From Microbulbifer sp. ALW1 (GTDB lineage: Bacteria > Pseudomonadota > Gammaproteobacteria > Pseudomonadales > Cellvibrionaceae): 64,000 bases of DNA. The number at the start of each line of letters is the position of its first letter. The stretch's first letter is position 1. The stretch lies in the NCBI RefSeq assembly GCF_009903625.1, contig NZ_CP047569.1, positions 2,830,501 through 2,894,500 of the forward strand, given 5' to 3'. Shown one piece after another: positions 33,431-43,514 of the stretch. A model generated the notes under the pieces. The model made no database searches. It was not told the origin of the DNA and worked only from the letters and a program-made list of their open reading frames with translations. The translations under genes and the position numbers were made by a program.

Positions 33431-33799
33431 ATGATCGAGCACTGCTGGCATCACGACCACGATATTCTGGAGATTCGGCCCGTCGCCGAACTGAAGCCGG
33501 CGGAGTTTCGGGCATTGGCCGCGCAGGTTGACCCGGTCATCTGCCAGCACGGCTACTTGCAGGGCATGCTGATTGATGCACGGCATTTTCGCGGCTGGCA
33601 AAACTTCGCTGCTTTGGTCTCCCACTGTGTCTTTACTCGTAACCAGCATCGTCACCTGCACCGTATCGCCGTGCTCTCTGATAACCCCCTCCTGAGTTTT
33701 ATGCCGCAACTGCTGAACCATTTTGTCGCTGCCGAAGTGCGTCCCTTTCCCGTGGCCGATGGGGAGACCGCACTGGAATGGTTGGCACATCCCGGGTAA
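33431..33799 (+). CDS. SpoIIAA-like (STAS/SEC14-type) protein
   Basis: A 122-residue soluble protein with the layout of the SpoIIAA-like family: ILEIRPVAELKPAEFRAL, then a hydrophobic strand GMLIDARHFRGW, HRHLHRIAVLSDN and the C-terminal EVRPFPVADGETALEWL. Members adopt a STAS/SEC14-like fold and may bind small hydrophobic molecules; no role is established. It ends 21 bases before rsmJ on the same strand, so the two are probably one transcript. Confidence 0.72.
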   Translation: MIEHCWHHDHDILEIRPVAELKPAEFRALAAQVDPVICQHGYLQGMLIDARHFRGWQNFAALVSHCVFTRNQHRHLHRIAVLSDNPLLSFMPQLLNHFVAAEVRPFPVADGETALEWLAHPG

Positions 33800-33820
33800 A
33801 TTGCCCGCTTTTACTGACGG

Positions 33821-34630
33821 ATGCCCAATACCATGCAGTTGGCTGTTACTGCTGCGGATGAATCTTTCTCTGCGCCGGCCGAGGTCCTGGCGGAGCAATT
33901 GCAGCTCCCGTTTCTCGGCCCGGTGGCGGAAAAATTTATTGATGACGTGCCTTTCGTATTGCGCCTCGGGTCGCAGCTGCAACTGTGCGCGACCGGGCGC
34001 AAGGCGCCGGGGCCGGTGGCTGTCGATTTTGTCAGTGGTGCTGCGGCGCATCGACGCAAGTTTGGTGGCGGTAAAGGTCAGCAGATTGCCAAAGCGGTCG
34101 GGGTGCGTAGCGGTTTCTATCCGGAGGTTGTGGATGCCACTGCAGGGCTCGGGCGCGATGCGTTCGTGCTGGCCTCGATTGGATGCAATGTGCGACTGCT
34201 GGAGCGCAACCCGGTGGTTTACGCCCTGCTGGAAAACGGTCTTGCCCGATTGAGAGAGGCGGCGGTAGCGGACCCTGAACTGGCTGCTGTGGCCGCGCGA
34301 ATGCAACTGGAACCTCGGGTAGAGAGTGCGGCAGCCTGGCTGGCTGCGCAACCGCCGGAGTCGATACCGGTGGTATACCTGGACCCCATGTTCCCGAGCC
34401 GGGAGAAGAGCGCCAAGGTCAAAAAAGAGATGGCGGCATTTCACGACCTGGTGGGGTGCGATGAAGATGCAGACTGTTTGCTGCAGCCGGCATTCGCCGC
34501 CAGTTACTACCGCACGGTGGTCAAGCGCCCTCGTATTGCGCCGGATCTTGCGGGGGAGAAGCCGAGCCTGCGCTTTGAGGGCAAGTCCGGCCGCTTCGAT
34601 GTGTACACCCGCCACGGCGTCCCCGGGTAA
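33821..34630 (+). CDS. rsmJ: 16S rRNA (guanine1516-N2)-methyltransferase
   Basis: A 269-residue class I SAM methyltransferase matching RsmJ/YhiQ, which methylates G1516 of 16S rRNA. Signature segments are [20 protein letters not shown], the SAM-binding [19 protein letters not shown] and the catalytic-loop [21 protein letters not shown]. The length is close to that of the E. coli enzyme. It stops 20 bases from the convergent sdaA. Confidence 0.92.
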   Translation: MPNTMQLAVTAADESFSAPAEVLAEQLQLPFLGPVAEKFIDDVPFVLRLGSQLQLCATGRKAPGPVAVDFVSGAAAHRRKFGGGKGQQIAKAVGVRSGFYPEVVDATAGLGRDAFVLASIGCNVRLLERNPVVYALLENGLARLREAAVADPELAAVAARMQLEPRVESAAAWLAAQPPESIPVVYLDPMFPSREKSAKVKKEMAAFHDLVGCDEDADCLLQPAFAASYYRTVVKRPRIAPDLAGEKPSLRFEGKSGRFDVYTRHGVPG

Positions 34631-34650
34631 CCCGCACCCGGATAGCGAAA

Positions 34651-36036
34651 TCAGCAGTTAACCGCGTTGACTGCCAAGCCTCCCAGGGAGGTTTCCTTGT
34701 ATTTGCTCTGCATATCGATACCCGTCTGGCGCATGGTTTCGATCACGCTGTCCAGGGGCACGATATGAGCGCCGGTTCCGCGCAGTGCCAGGCGAGCCGC
34801 ATTGATTGCCTTAACCGCGCCCATGGTATTGCGCTCGATACAGGGCACCTGAACCAGGCCGCCGATAGGGTCGCAGGTCAGCCCCAGGTTGTGCTCCATG
34901 CCGATCTCCGCGGCATTCTCGATTTGCTGATTACTGCCGCCCTGGACGGCGGCAAGACCGGCAGATGCCATGGAGCAGGCCACGCCAATTTCTCCCTGGC
35001 AGCCTACCTCCGCCGCCGAAATTGATGCGTTCTTCTTGAACAGCATGCCGATGGCTCCCGCGGTGAGCAGGAATTCGACCACCTGATCCTTCAGGTCTCC
35101 GTGTTGTTCCGGGTCGTGTACAAACTGTACGTAATAGGCGATGGTCGCCGGAATTACACCGGCAGCGCCGTTGGTGGGCGCAGTGACGATACGGCCTCGT
35201 GCGGCATTTTCCTCGTTGACCGCGAGGGCAAACAAACTGACCCAATCGAGAATCGCCAGCCCCTGACGGCGCTCCTCATCGGTCTGCTTGCTGAGCTCGC
35301 GATAGTGCTCTTCCGCGCGCCGGCGCACACCCAGCCCTCCCGGCAGTACACCACTCTGGTGGCAGCCGCGTTGAATGGAGGCATCCATCACTTCCCAAAT
35401 TTGCCACAGTGCGTCTTTTACTTGCTGTTCGCTGCGGAAGGCTTTCTCATTTTCCATCGCCAGTTCGGCGATGGTCCAGCCGTGGCGGTCGCACAATGCC
35501 ATCAGTTCTTCCGCCGAGGCGAAGTCATAGGGGAGCAGGGTGGCTATCTGTTCTTTTTGCTGGAAGTCGTCTTCCGACAACACAAAGCCGCCGCCAATGG
35601 AAAAATAGCTGCGCTCAAATAGCAGCTCGCCGTCGGCAAAGGCCTTGCAGGTCATGCCATTAGAGTGTTGCGGCAAAAACTCTTCTTTGTGGAACAGAAG
35701 ATCCCGCGGCTCTTCAAAATGAATGGCGCGGGTGCCGTTCAGGATGAGCTGCTGGTGCTGTTGAATGGCGCTAAGGCGGCCCTCAATCGCATCGACGTCA
35801 ATGGTGTCGGGTGCTTCTCCTTCGAGCCCCATCAGCACCGCCATATCGGTGCCGTGGCCAACGCCGGTCAGCGCCAGTGAACCGTAGAGGTGGACTTCCA
35901 CCCGGTCGGTTTTTATCAGGTCGCCGCGATCCTCCAGGTCGGTGACAAACTGGCGTGCTGCGACCATGGGGCCAACTGTGTGGGAACTGGAGGGGCCCAC
36001 ACCAATTTTGAAAAGCTCGAAAACACTGATGCTCAT
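34651..36036 (-). CDS. sdaA: L-serine ammonia-lyase (single-chain, [4Fe-4S])
   Basis: A 461-residue enzyme that converts L-serine to pyruvate and ammonia in the cytoplasm. The N-terminal domain begins with the family signature [14 protein letters not shown]. The catalytic domain has the iron-sulfur ligands Cys346, Cys388 and Cys399, spaced as in the Legionella enzyme, and the protein ends in Cys461, which in that structure folds back to the cluster as a tail ligand. Nothing appears truncated. It is a single gene, convergent with rsmJ. Confidence 0.93.
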   Translation of the reverse strand: MSISVFELFKIGVGPSSSHTVGPMVAARQFVTDLEDRGDLIKTDRVEVHLYGSLALTGVGHGTDMAVLMGLEGEAPDTIDVDAIEGRLSAIQQHQQLILNGTRAIHFEEPRDLLFHKEEFLPQHSNGMTCKAFADGELLFERSYFSIGGGFVLSEDDFQQKEQIATLLPYDFASAEELMALCDRHGWTIAELAMENEKAFRSEQQVKDALWQIWEVMDASIQRGCHQSGVLPGGLGVRRRAEEHYRELSKQTDEERRQGLAILDWVSLFALAVNEENAARGRIVTAPTNGAAGVIPATIAYYVQFVHDPEQHGDLKDQVVEFLLTAGAIGMLFKKNASISAAEVGCQGEIGVACSMASAGLAAVQGGSNQQIENAAEIGMEHNLGLTCDPIGGLVQVPCIERNTMGAVKAINAARLALRGTGAHIVPLDSVIETMRQTGIDMQSKYKETSLGGLAVNAVNC

Positions 36037-36342
36037 AGGGCGTTGAAGCTCTCTCGTCGATACCGCCGGGCAGGAGCGCCGGTCGCAATAAATAAGTGTA
36101 GTTTTTGTAGGCTTGCCGACAGCAAATGACGGGCCATTGCCGTGGGGGAGACACGTTCGCCGAAGGTGTCTTGCGACGCAATATGCGGGCAGGAAAACAA
36201 GATTAAATGTGGTCTCGCGGGCTGCCGGTGCAACAAATTACTAATTTGTCGCCGGCAACCGCAGGGAATTTTGCGAATGGTGGGCGGGGTTTGGTCGCAG
36301 TCGTCCGGCCAATAACCGCGGCCGATTCGGTCGCTTCCGAGA
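36037..36342. other. 306-base intergenic region between sdaA and cmoB
   Basis: Holds the sdaA promoter and the 3' trailer of the prep-cmoA-cmoB unit. No gene, clear terminator or repeat family was recognised. Confidence 0.4.
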
Positions 36343-37320
36343 TCAGGCCGCGGTGGCTACCAGGGTAGCTCGCAGTGGCGCGGGGTGACCTTCGATGGTC
36401 TTGCTGTGGTCCTGCGGGTCGAGAAAATCCACCAGGGATTCAAAGCGCATCCAGTCGGTGCTGCGCTGCTCTTCCAGGCGGGTGCGGTCCAGGTCTACGG
36501 TGCGCACGTCGGTGAAGCCGCTGGTACGCAACCAGCTCTCCAGGGTGGCGGTGGTGGGAAAGAACCATACATTGCGCATTTTGGCGTAGCGTCCTTCGGG
36601 CACCAGGCACTCACCGGCACCACCCTCAATGACCAGTGTCTCCAGCAATAGCTGGCCTCCGGGGCGCAGGGTTTCGCGCAATTCCCGCAGGTGGTCCAGT
36701 GGCGAGCGGCGATGGTAAAGCACCCCCATGGAAAGGGTGGTGTCAAAGGCCTGCAGATTGGCCGGTAGCGCCTCGATACCCAGGGGCAAGACGTCGACGG
36801 GCTTTTCCAGCCCTAGGTATTTTTTCAGGGCGTAAAACTGCGCGACGAACTTGGCGGAGGGATCGATGCCAATCACCCGGCGTGCGCCGGCGCCATATTG
36901 CCGCCAGCAGTGATAGCCGCTACCGCAGCCTACATCCAGGACCAGGCGATTGCTCAGGTCGTGCAGGTGCGGTGCGACCCGGTCCCACTTCCAGTCAGAG
37001 CGCCACTCGGTATCGATGAAGATATCGAACAGGGTCCAGGGACCTTTGCGCCAGGGGTGCAACTTGCGCAGTTGCGTTTCCAGTTCTGCTAATTGCGCCG
37101 GTGTGGCATCGCCGGTACCGCCAATACGGACTTCGCTGCCAATTTCCATGGAAGACGGTGTGATGTCCGGCAGGGCTGCCAGTACGGCCTGCCAGTCTGC
37201 CAGGTCTCCCCAGCGCGCGGGGTCCAGCCCTTCGGCGATTTGTTGCGGCAGGGTTGTGAGCCAGGGGCGCAACGCGGGCGTGTGCTGTATACCGGCGTAG
37301 AGCTGGGTGTAGTCGATCAT
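36343..37320 (-). CDS. cmoB: tRNA U34 carboxymethyltransferase CmoB
   Basis: A 325-residue enzyme that transfers a carboxymethyl group from carboxy-SAM to 5-hydroxyuridine at wobble position 34, giving cmo5U. Visible landmarks: the N-terminal KGPWTLFDIFIDTEWRSDWK, the SAM-type site VLDVGCGSGYHCWR and GVLYHRRSPLDHLRELRETL. These are typical of CmoB and not of general methyltransferases. It begins 33 bases after cmoA and is the last gene of the prep-cmoA-cmoB operon on the minus strand. Confidence 0.95.
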   Translation of the reverse strand: MIDYTQLYAGIQHTPALRPWLTTLPQQIAEGLDPARWGDLADWQAVLAALPDITPSSMEIGSEVRIGGTGDATPAQLAELETQLRKLHPWRKGPWTLFDIFIDTEWRSDWKWDRVAPHLHDLSNRLVLDVGCGSGYHCWRQYGAGARRVIGIDPSAKFVAQFYALKKYLGLEKPVDVLPLGIEALPANLQAFDTTLSMGVLYHRRSPLDHLRELRETLRPGGQLLLETLVIEGGAGECLVPEGRYAKMRNVWFFPTTATLESWLRTSGFTDVRTVDLDRTRLEEQRSTDWMRFESLVDFLDPQDHSKTIEGHPAPLRATLVATAA

Positions 37321-37353
37321 CGGGCGGAAACTTTTCAGAGGGCTGCTTGCGGG

Positions 37354-38094
37354 TCAGCTGTCGCGCTGTTTGATAGCAATCAGCGAGGCAAAATTAAAAC
37401 ACTGGAACCAGACATCCACACTGTTGAAACCGACGTTTTTCAGGCGTGTGCGGTGGTCAAACAGGGTTTCCGGAATCAGCACGTTTTCCAGCGCGCTGCG
37501 CTTCTGGGCAATTTCCAGTGCGCTGTAGCCGTTGGCGGCCTTGAACGAGTGGTGCAGGTCGATCATCAATTCCTGGTGATCACTGTCGGAGAAGGCGACT
37601 TTCTCCGACAAAATCAGCACGCCGCCGGGGCGCAGGCCATCGTAGATTTTTTGCAGTATCTGTTCGCGCTCGCTGGTGGCAATGAATTGCAGGGTGAAGT
37701 TCAGCACGACCACCGAGGCGTTTTCGATCGCGATGTTTTGCAGATCGTCACACACCAGCTGTACCGGAACCTGGCCACTGTCTGCGGCCAGTACCGTGCG
37801 TGCTCGCTCAATCATGGCCGGGGAATTGTCCACGGCAATGATTTCACAATCGGCAGCCGGAATCCGGTGGCGCATGGCGAGGGTGGCAGCGCCAAGGGAG
37901 CTGCCAAGGTCGTAACAACGGCTGCCGGCCTGAGCGAAACGCTCTGCCAAGGTGCCAATCATCGCCACGATGGTGGTGTAGCCCGGGACTGATCGTTGGA
38001 TCATGTCCGGGAATACTTCCACCACCGACTGGTCAAAGCTGAAGCCGGCGACCTGTCCCAGGGGCTTGGCAAAAATATCGTCTTTTTTGCTCAT
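37354..38094 (-). CDS. cmoA: Carboxy-S-adenosyl-L-methionine synthase CmoA
   Basis: A 246-residue enzyme that makes carboxy-SAM from SAM and prephenate, the cofactor used by CmoB. Signatures: [25 protein letters not shown] at the N-terminus, [17 protein letters not shown] (SAM binding) and [17 protein letters not shown]. It lies 24 bases after the M16 peptidase gene and 33 bases before cmoB, so all three are probably co-transcribed. Confidence 0.95.
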   Translation of the reverse strand: MSKKDDIFAKPLGQVAGFSFDQSVVEVFPDMIQRSVPGYTTIVAMIGTLAERFAQAGSRCYDLGSSLGAATLAMRHRIPAADCEIIAVDNSPAMIERARTVLAADSGQVPVQLVCDDLQNIAIENASVVVLNFTLQFIATSEREQILQKIYDGLRPGGVLILSEKVAFSDSDHQELMIDLHHSFKAANGYSALEIAQKRSALENVLIPETLFDHRTRLKNVGFNSVDVWFQCFNFASLIAIKQRDS

Positions 38095-38118
38095 GGCTGT
38101 TTTTTCACACCGATTCCC

Positions 38119-41031
38119 TTAGAGCTTCTCTTCGTGCAGGTCCAGCGCCAGGCCGGCTTCGCGTCCCTGACTGCCGGTGACTATGGCAGTACTGGCTTTT
38201 TCTGGCTGCAGATAGGTTTTGCCCACTCGCTGCAGGTCTTCCAGGGTGACCTGGGTGACCTTTTTGCGGAACGCCTGGCGCACGGCGTGGGTGCGACCGT
38301 AGAGGTTGGAGTGGAAGGCTTTTTTCGCCTCGCCGGCGGGGGAGCCGGGCTTGTCCATACCGCCAACGACGCCGAGGATGGATTCTTCTACCTGTGACTC
38401 CTCGTGGGTTTCGTTCAGCAGCCAGTCGATGGACGCATCGAAGTCCTTGAGGGTCTCACCCATGCGCGGGTCGCGGTAGGAATAGAAGCGGAAAGCGCCA
38501 ATGTTGACATCGTGGCTGGCGCCGCCACCGTAGGCGCCGCCCTGTTCGCGAATGGTGCGATGCAAGTAACCGTTGCGCAGGAATCCGCCCAGTACGGCCA
38601 GCGCAGGCGCATCCTCGTGGGACATGGACACCGTGGGGTAGGCTTTGGCACAGAAGTTGACCTGGCTGTTGGCAATCCACACTTCCTGGACTTTGCGCGG
38701 GGTAAAGGGTTCGTCCTGTGCCGGCGCATTGGCCGCGGCCTCATTGGCCAGTGGTGCCAGCGCACCGGTGAATTCTGCCAGCTTGTCTTCTTCACCCACC
38801 ACCAGGAACTGGCGTTTGGCACCGAGGATTTTCTGGTGAATGCTGTTGAAGGTGCCCGCCAGGGATTCCAGGCCGGCGTTGCTATCGAGGCTTTTCACCA
38901 GGGCGCGCAACTGCCGCAGCCCCAGCAGGCCGCCAAACTCGTGGCCGTCGGCGGCGGCGCGGTTAAAGCCCGCGCTCGCGGCGGCCATGGCCAGGGCGTG
39001 TCCGCTGCCGACCACAGACTGCTCGCGACGGGCGAGGGTTTGCAGCAGCAGTTCTTTAATGCGCGGTAATTCGTCGAAGCGCACCTGTTCCATGGTGGCC
39101 TGCATCAGTTCGGTCAGTGCCACCTGGTTGGCCGACAGGGCTTTACCAGACAGGATGAAGTGGCCGGACTGGCTATGCAGGTCGTCGAGGGCGGTGCGGT
39201 GGCTGGTAAAGCCATGCAAAGAGCCGGCGACGGCCGCCTGCCACTGCTGCACCTCAAGATAGTTTTTGTCGCCAAGGCCCAGCTCGCTCAGGGTCTGGCA
39301 GTAGTAGGGCAGCAGTATGCGCTCTTCGTCATTGAAGTCCGGCAGTGTCGTAACCAGCTGCTGGTATACCAGCCCGTTGGTGCCGGCACTGTAGCGGGTG
39401 ACTTTGCTGTGATTCAGCTGGACTTCTTCGCCTTCCACTTTTGGCAGCTCGGCGGGAATGTCTTCCACACCAACCTTGGGCAGGATGGATTCGTCGTCCT
39501 TGCGCTGCTGGCGCTCTGCCAGCGCTTTGGCGGTCTGGATGATCTGCTGTTTCTCGCCGTCGCTCAGCTTGGATTTGATCTCTGCCAGGCGGGCTTTTTC
39601 TGCTTTTTCGGCGCGGCTGGACATTTCCGCATCCGGCGACAGTACCAGGCGCACCCGGTGTTGGTTTTCCAGCAGCAGCTGACGCGCGGCATTGGCAATG
39701 AATTTCGGATCCTTGATCTGTTCGCGCAGTTTTTCCAGCGCGGCGTCGATATTGAGCAGACCGATGGCGTCGCCGCGGTGGGTGGCGCCGGTCAGTGCGG
39801 TGAGGATCAGCTGCAGGCCGTAAGGGTAACCGTCGCCGCCAATTTCCCGCTGCTGCAGTTCCAGCTGGTGCAGGGCCGCGGAAACCTGTTCGTAGGGCAC
39901 GCCGTTTTCGGCCACGTCTTCGAGAACCTTGAGTACCTGTTGCTCCAGCGCGTCAGCGCGCTCCCTTTCACTGCCTTCGATACCGCACACGAACACCAGT
40001 TCGCGCTGGGAATCGTCGAGGCCGCACAGGGGGGAGGGGGATTGGCCCAGTTCGGTGGTTTCCAGCAGGTGCATCAGCGGCGATGCGCTGTTGTCCAGCA
40101 ATACACCGGAGAGCAGGTGCGCGGTCAGTGCCTGTTCCAGATCGGTTACGTCGCCCAGCAACCAGCCCAGGACGATGTGGGTTTTCTCTTCCAGGCTTTC
40201 TTCACCGGAGAGGGGGTATTTTTCTTCGACGCGCACCGGCGCTACATAGAGCTTTTCACGGCCGACTTCGATGGTTTTGTGCAGCGGGTCGAACTTGTGC
40301 AGGGCTTTTTCTTCAAATATCGCCTGGTGCTCAGCCGCCTCAATATTGCCGAAGGTCATGAAAATGGCATTGCTGGGGTGGTAGTGCGTGCGGTAGAAAC
40401 CCACCAGCTCCTCGTAGCTGAGGTCCGGGATGTCGGCAGGCTCACCACCGGAATTGAAGTGGTAAGTCGTGGTGGGGAACAGGTATTTGCTCAGGCCCTG
40501 CCACAGCTGGGAGGTCACCGAGCTCATGGCACCTTTCATTTCATTGAACACCACACCCTTGAAGACCAGCTCGCTCTCGGGATTTTCGGTTTCGGCGAAT
40601 TCCAGGCGATGACCTTCCTGGGCAAAATCCAGCGGGTCCAGGCGGGCAAAAAATACCGCGTCCAGGTAAACATCCAGCAGGTTGTCGAAGTCTTTGCGGT
40701 TCTGGCTGGCAAAGGGGTAGGCGGTCCAGTCGGAACTGGTAAAGGCGTTCATAAAGGTATTCAGCGAACGCCGAATCATCATAAAGAAGGGGTCGCGCAC
40801 CGGGTACTTGTCACTGCCGCAAAGGGCGGTGTGCTCAAGGATATGGGCGACACCGGTGGAGTCTTCCGGTACCGTGCGCAGGGCAACCAGAAAGACATTT
40901 TCCGGGTTGTCTGCGGCGATATGCAGGTGCTGGGCGCCGGTGCGGCGGTGGCGGTACTCTTCCACGCGAACGCCGAGGGATTCGATCTCGGCACTGGTAA
41001 TCGGTTCGAATGCGGGGTGTACGTTGCTCAA
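38119..41031 (-). CDS. M16C metallopeptidase, presequence-protease (PreP)-like
   Basis: A 970-residue zinc peptidase made of four homologous M16 domains that close around short unfolded peptides. The inverted zinc motif HxxEH is H63-ILEH67, followed by the substrate-pocket FTSSDWTAYPFASQN. The length and the ACQ-free C-terminal half fit PreP rather than pitrilysin. No signal peptide, so cytoplasmic peptide clearance is likely. The start is a TTG at 41031 with GGAG exactly seven bases before it; the frame stays open to 41193 but that extension is proline/arginine-rich without support. First gene of the operon with cmoA and cmoB. Confidence 0.88.
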   Translation of the reverse strand: MSNVHPAFEPITSAEIESLGVRVEEYRHRRTGAQHLHIAADNPENVFLVALRTVPEDSTGVAHILEHTALCGSDKYPVRDPFFMMIRRSLNTFMNAFTSSDWTAYPFASQNRKDFDNLLDVYLDAVFFARLDPLDFAQEGHRLEFAETENPESELVFKGVVFNEMKGAMSSVTSQLWQGLSKYLFPTTTYHFNSGGEPADIPDLSYEELVGFYRTHYHPSNAIFMTFGNIEAAEHQAIFEEKALHKFDPLHKTIEVGREKLYVAPVRVEEKYPLSGEESLEEKTHIVLGWLLGDVTDLEQALTAHLLSGVLLDNSASPLMHLLETTELGQSPSPLCGLDDSQRELVFVCGIEGSERERADALEQQVLKVLEDVAENGVPYEQVSAALHQLELQQREIGGDGYPYGLQLILTALTGATHRGDAIGLLNIDAALEKLREQIKDPKFIANAARQLLLENQHRVRLVLSPDAEMSSRAEKAEKARLAEIKSKLSDGEKQQIIQTAKALAERQQRKDDESILPKVGVEDIPAELPKVEGEEVQLNHSKVTRYSAGTNGLVYQQLVTTLPDFNDEERILLPYYCQTLSELGLGDKNYLEVQQWQAAVAGSLHGFTSHRTALDDLHSQSGHFILSGKALSANQVALTELMQATMEQVRFDELPRIKELLLQTLARREQSVVGSGHALAMAAASAGFNRAAADGHEFGGLLGLRQLRALVKSLDSNAGLESLAGTFNSIHQKILGAKRQFLVVGEEDKLAEFTGALAPLANEAAANAPAQDEPFTPRKVQEVWIANSQVNFCAKAYPTVSMSHEDAPALAVLGGFLRNGYLHRTIREQGGAYGGGASHDVNIGAFRFYSYRDPRMGETLKDFDASIDWLLNETHEESQVEESILGVVGGMDKPGSPAGEAKKAFHSNLYGRTHAVRQAFRKKVTQVTLEDLQRVGKTYLQPEKASTAIVTGSQGREAGLALDLHEEKL

Positions 41032-41278
41032 AAGACAGCTCCAATCGGTAAGTTGCGGTTGCCTCGGTGCTCGACCGGGGTGGCCGGATCCAGCAGCGTG
41101 CAAAATCGGCGGCCATTTTAGCGCTCCGAGACACCGAAATGACAGGGTTGACAGGAGAGTGTTGACACCCTCGTCATCGGTGCGAAACTTCACGAAGTGT
41201 TGGCTGGCGAATTGCGGCGCTTGGCCTTATTCAAATTGTTCATTGACGCCATAAATGTAGTCGAAAGGGGGTTGTGCG

Positions 41279-41992
41279 TTGAACTGGTTGGATTTCGCGA
41301 GCTTGGGGGGCTTTTGCCTGACCTGGGCCGGTTATACGGTATTTGCCCGTCGCAAGGCGAAGACCGCCTGGTGCCTGGCCTCGTCCATGCAATGGTACCG
41401 GGTTGAGTGGATGCTGCGGATGCTGGAGCGGGATATGCGCATGCCGGATGCGGCCATCCTCAGTAACCTGGAGCGGGTCATCGGCTTTTTTGCCTCCACC
41501 AGCATCCTGATTCTCGCCGGTCTGGTGACCGCACTGTCTGCCAATAATGCCGCTGTCGAAGTATTGAGCAGCTTACCTTTTGCACAAACCACCACGGTTG
41601 AGCAGTTTGAGCTCAAGGTAATGGTGCTGATCCTGATCTACATCTTTGCGTTCTTTAACTTCACCTGGTCGCTGCGCCAGTACTCTTTCGCCAATGTGCT
41701 GTTGGGGGCCGCGCCGGCAATCGACGAGGAAGACGTTACCCGCGAAGAGCGCCGCCGCTACGCAATCAGCGCCGCCAAGGTGATCGACCAGGCGGGGCAC
41801 AGCTACAACTACGGGCTGCGCTGCTTTTATTTCTCCATGGCGGTCATGGGGTGGTTCGTGCATCCGTTGCTGTTTGTTTTCGGGTTTCTGACCGTTGTCT
41901 GGGTGCTGTACATGCGAGAATTCCGCTCCCGTACATTACAGGTGATTCTGGCGGCAGAGGGCCGCTCGCTGGATCAGGTCAGAGATAAATAG
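41279..41992 (+). CDS. DUF599 family membrane protein
   Basis: A 237-residue protein with four predicted membrane helices (about residues 5-22, 68-90, 112-135 and 185-225). The DUF599 pattern is present: QWYRVEWMLRML near the N-terminus, FFASTSILILAGL, FFNFTWSLRQYSFANVLLGA and a conserved HSYNYGLRCFYFSMAVMGWF. The biochemical role is unknown. The start is TTG at 41279 with AAGGGGG about seven bases before it. It points away from the M16 peptidase gene and lies upstream of cmoM. Confidence 0.78.
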   Translation: MNWLDFASLGGFCLTWAGYTVFARRKAKTAWCLASSMQWYRVEWMLRMLERDMRMPDAAILSNLERVIGFFASTSILILAGLVTALSANNAAVEVLSSLPFAQTTTVEQFELKVMVLILIYIFAFFNFTWSLRQYSFANVLLGAAPAIDEEDVTREERRRYAISAAKVIDQAGHSYNYGLRCFYFSMAVMGWFVHPLLFVFGFLTVVWVLYMREFRSRTLQVILAAEGRSLDQVRDK

Positions 41993-42041
41993 CGGGTGCT
42001 TGTGGTGAATCTGGGATTTTGGCTTTGTGAGCGATTGCAAA

Positions 42042-42821
42042 ATGGGTGATCGCAATTTTGATGATCTCGCGGAGCGATTTAAAAAACGTATTTACGGCGG
42101 ACTGAAGGGCGAAATACGCCTGGCCGTGTTAAACCGGGACCTGGCTCCGCAATTGGACTCTCCGGCGGCAGAATTGACCGTGGTGGATGCCGGTGGCGGC
42201 CAAGGTCAGTTTGCGCTGGATCTGGCGGCAAGCGGCCACAAGGTATGGATCACCGACATCTCCCGGAATATGTTGGATCTCGCTGCTGTGCAAGTGGCGG
42301 AGCGGGGGCTGGAACAGCGGGTACAACTTGCCCAGTTGCCGCTTCAGGGACTGCGAACGGATCCTGGCATTCCTGCGGCGGACCTGCTGCTGTGCCATGC
42401 GGTGCTCGAATGGCTGGAGCAGCCACAGCAGGCCCTGGTGCACCTGGCTGACGGTTTGAAGCCCGGGGGCTATCTTTCCCTGACGTTTTACAATCGCCGG
42501 GCCCTGGAGTTCAGGTTGTTACAGCGGGGGAGCCTGCGGCAACTGGATCGCAATCGGGAGAGTGGCGATTGGGGTGGGCATCCCGGGAGCCTGACACCAA
42601 AGAACCCTTTACTGCCTGAAGAGGTGATGGACTGGGTGGCGCAGGCGGGACTGTCGCTGATCGCCTACAGCGGTATCCGCTGCTTCCACGATTTCATGAC
42701 CCCGGAAATGCGCGACAAGTTGCCGCCGGCAGCCATAGTGGAAAAGGAGTTGGACTATTCCCGGGTGGATCCCTACCGACAACTGGCACGCTATGTGCAC
42801 TTGCTTTGCCGAAGGCCTTAA
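42042..42821 (+). CDS. cmoM: tRNA 5-carboxymethoxyuridine methyltransferase CmoM
   Basis: A 259-residue SAM methyltransferase that converts cmo5U34 to its methyl ester (mcmo5U). The N-terminus GDRNFDDLAERFKKRIYGGLKG is the CmoM signature; TVVDAGGGQGQFALDLA is the SAM site and CHAVLEWLEQP follows. The ATG at 42042 aligns with the E. coli start; a GTG at 42027 would add five residues. cmoA and cmoB, which make its substrate, lie 4 kb away on the other strand. The stop codon sits inside a tandem repeat. Confidence 0.88.
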   Translation: MGDRNFDDLAERFKKRIYGGLKGEIRLAVLNRDLAPQLDSPAAELTVVDAGGGQGQFALDLAASGHKVWITDISRNMLDLAAVQVAERGLEQRVQLAQLPLQGLRTDPGIPAADLLLCHAVLEWLEQPQQALVHLADGLKPGGYLSLTFYNRRALEFRLLQRGSLRQLDRNRESGDWGGHPGSLTPKNPLLPEEVMDWVAQAGLSLIAYSGIRCFHDFMTPEMRDKLPPAAIVEKELDYSRVDPYRQLARYVHLLCRRP

Positions 42822-42885
42822 GGGAGTGCCGAAGACCTTAGGGGGGCGAAAGCCTTAAGGGAATGCCGAAGGCCTTAGCGGTACC
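42808..42885 (+). repeat. Four degenerate tandem repeats at the cmoM 3' end
   Basis: Units of 18-21 bp start at 42808, 42828, 42846 and 42865 on the plan GCCGAAGGCCTTAAGGGAnT. The first includes the last codons and stop of cmoM, so the array looks like a duplicated gene end. The last unit is part of a near-perfect hairpin, AGGCCTTAG/CTAAGGCCT (42870-42893), lying between convergent genes. Confidence 0.75.
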
Positions 42886-42902
42886 TAAGGCCTCAAGGTC
42901 TC

Positions 42903-43438
42903 TCAGTCCAGCTGTTTCAGTAACAGCGCCTTGGCGGCATTGATGCGCGCAGCCAGGTAATCATTGCCGCCGCGATCCGGGTGGAATTTCTGGATCAGCT
43001 TGCGGTGGGCACCGATGATTTCATCGCGACCGGCAGTGGCGGATACATTCAGAATCTTGCGCGCTTCCTCGATGGTGAGTTGTGGCCCGTGGGCAGCATT
43101 ATCGGTTTGCCCCCCGCCTGTTGGTGTGCTGACTGCTGTTTTTTTGCTTTTTCTCTTTCCTTGTCGGCCTTGGCCTGCGCGTGTTTGGCGATCAGGGGGG
43201 CAATCCAGGGCAGGTGGCGGCCGAAGGTGCGCCACAGGCGATTGAGAATTGGCAGCACCACCGCGATGGCGGCGCCCACCCAATGCAAACGGCCAGTGAT
43301 GGCCAGTAACACGGCAGCCAGGGCCAGAGCGATCAATACCCACTGAATGATGAGTTTGCGCCGGCGCTCCGGCGGGCTGAATTTGAATTGCTGGATTGCC
43401 AGCCAGGCAAAGATGCCGACGGCAATCAGTAAGATCAT
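42903..43438 (-). pseudogene. Membrane-anchored DnaJ (J-domain) protein, split by a frameshift
   Basis: Two frames together encode one recognisable protein. The first (from ATG 43438; TTG 43447 also possible) gives membrane helices (MILLIAVGIFAWLAIQQF; LIIQWVLIALALAAVLLAI) and a charged KADKEREKAKKQQ stretch. The second, offset by -1, gives a C-terminal J domain with the HPD motif (LIQKFHPDRGGNDY) ending KALLLKQLD. The switch coincides with a run of six C on the plus strand (43110-43115). Intact relatives join such helices directly to a J domain (TIM14-like). It may be a real one-base deletion, a sequencing error in the homopolymer, or less likely programmed slippage. Confidence 0.75.
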
Positions 43439-43514
43439 GCGACCCAAGGTGTGCAGCTCCCCGGTGGAAATAATACTTAGGCCGCAAGACTAACAGAACC
43501 CGACCAGATGTCGA

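Noticed and set aside
39160..41121. Long plus-strand open frame opposite the M16 peptidase gene
   Set aside because: Composition and lack of motifs mark it as an antisense shadow of the peptidase.
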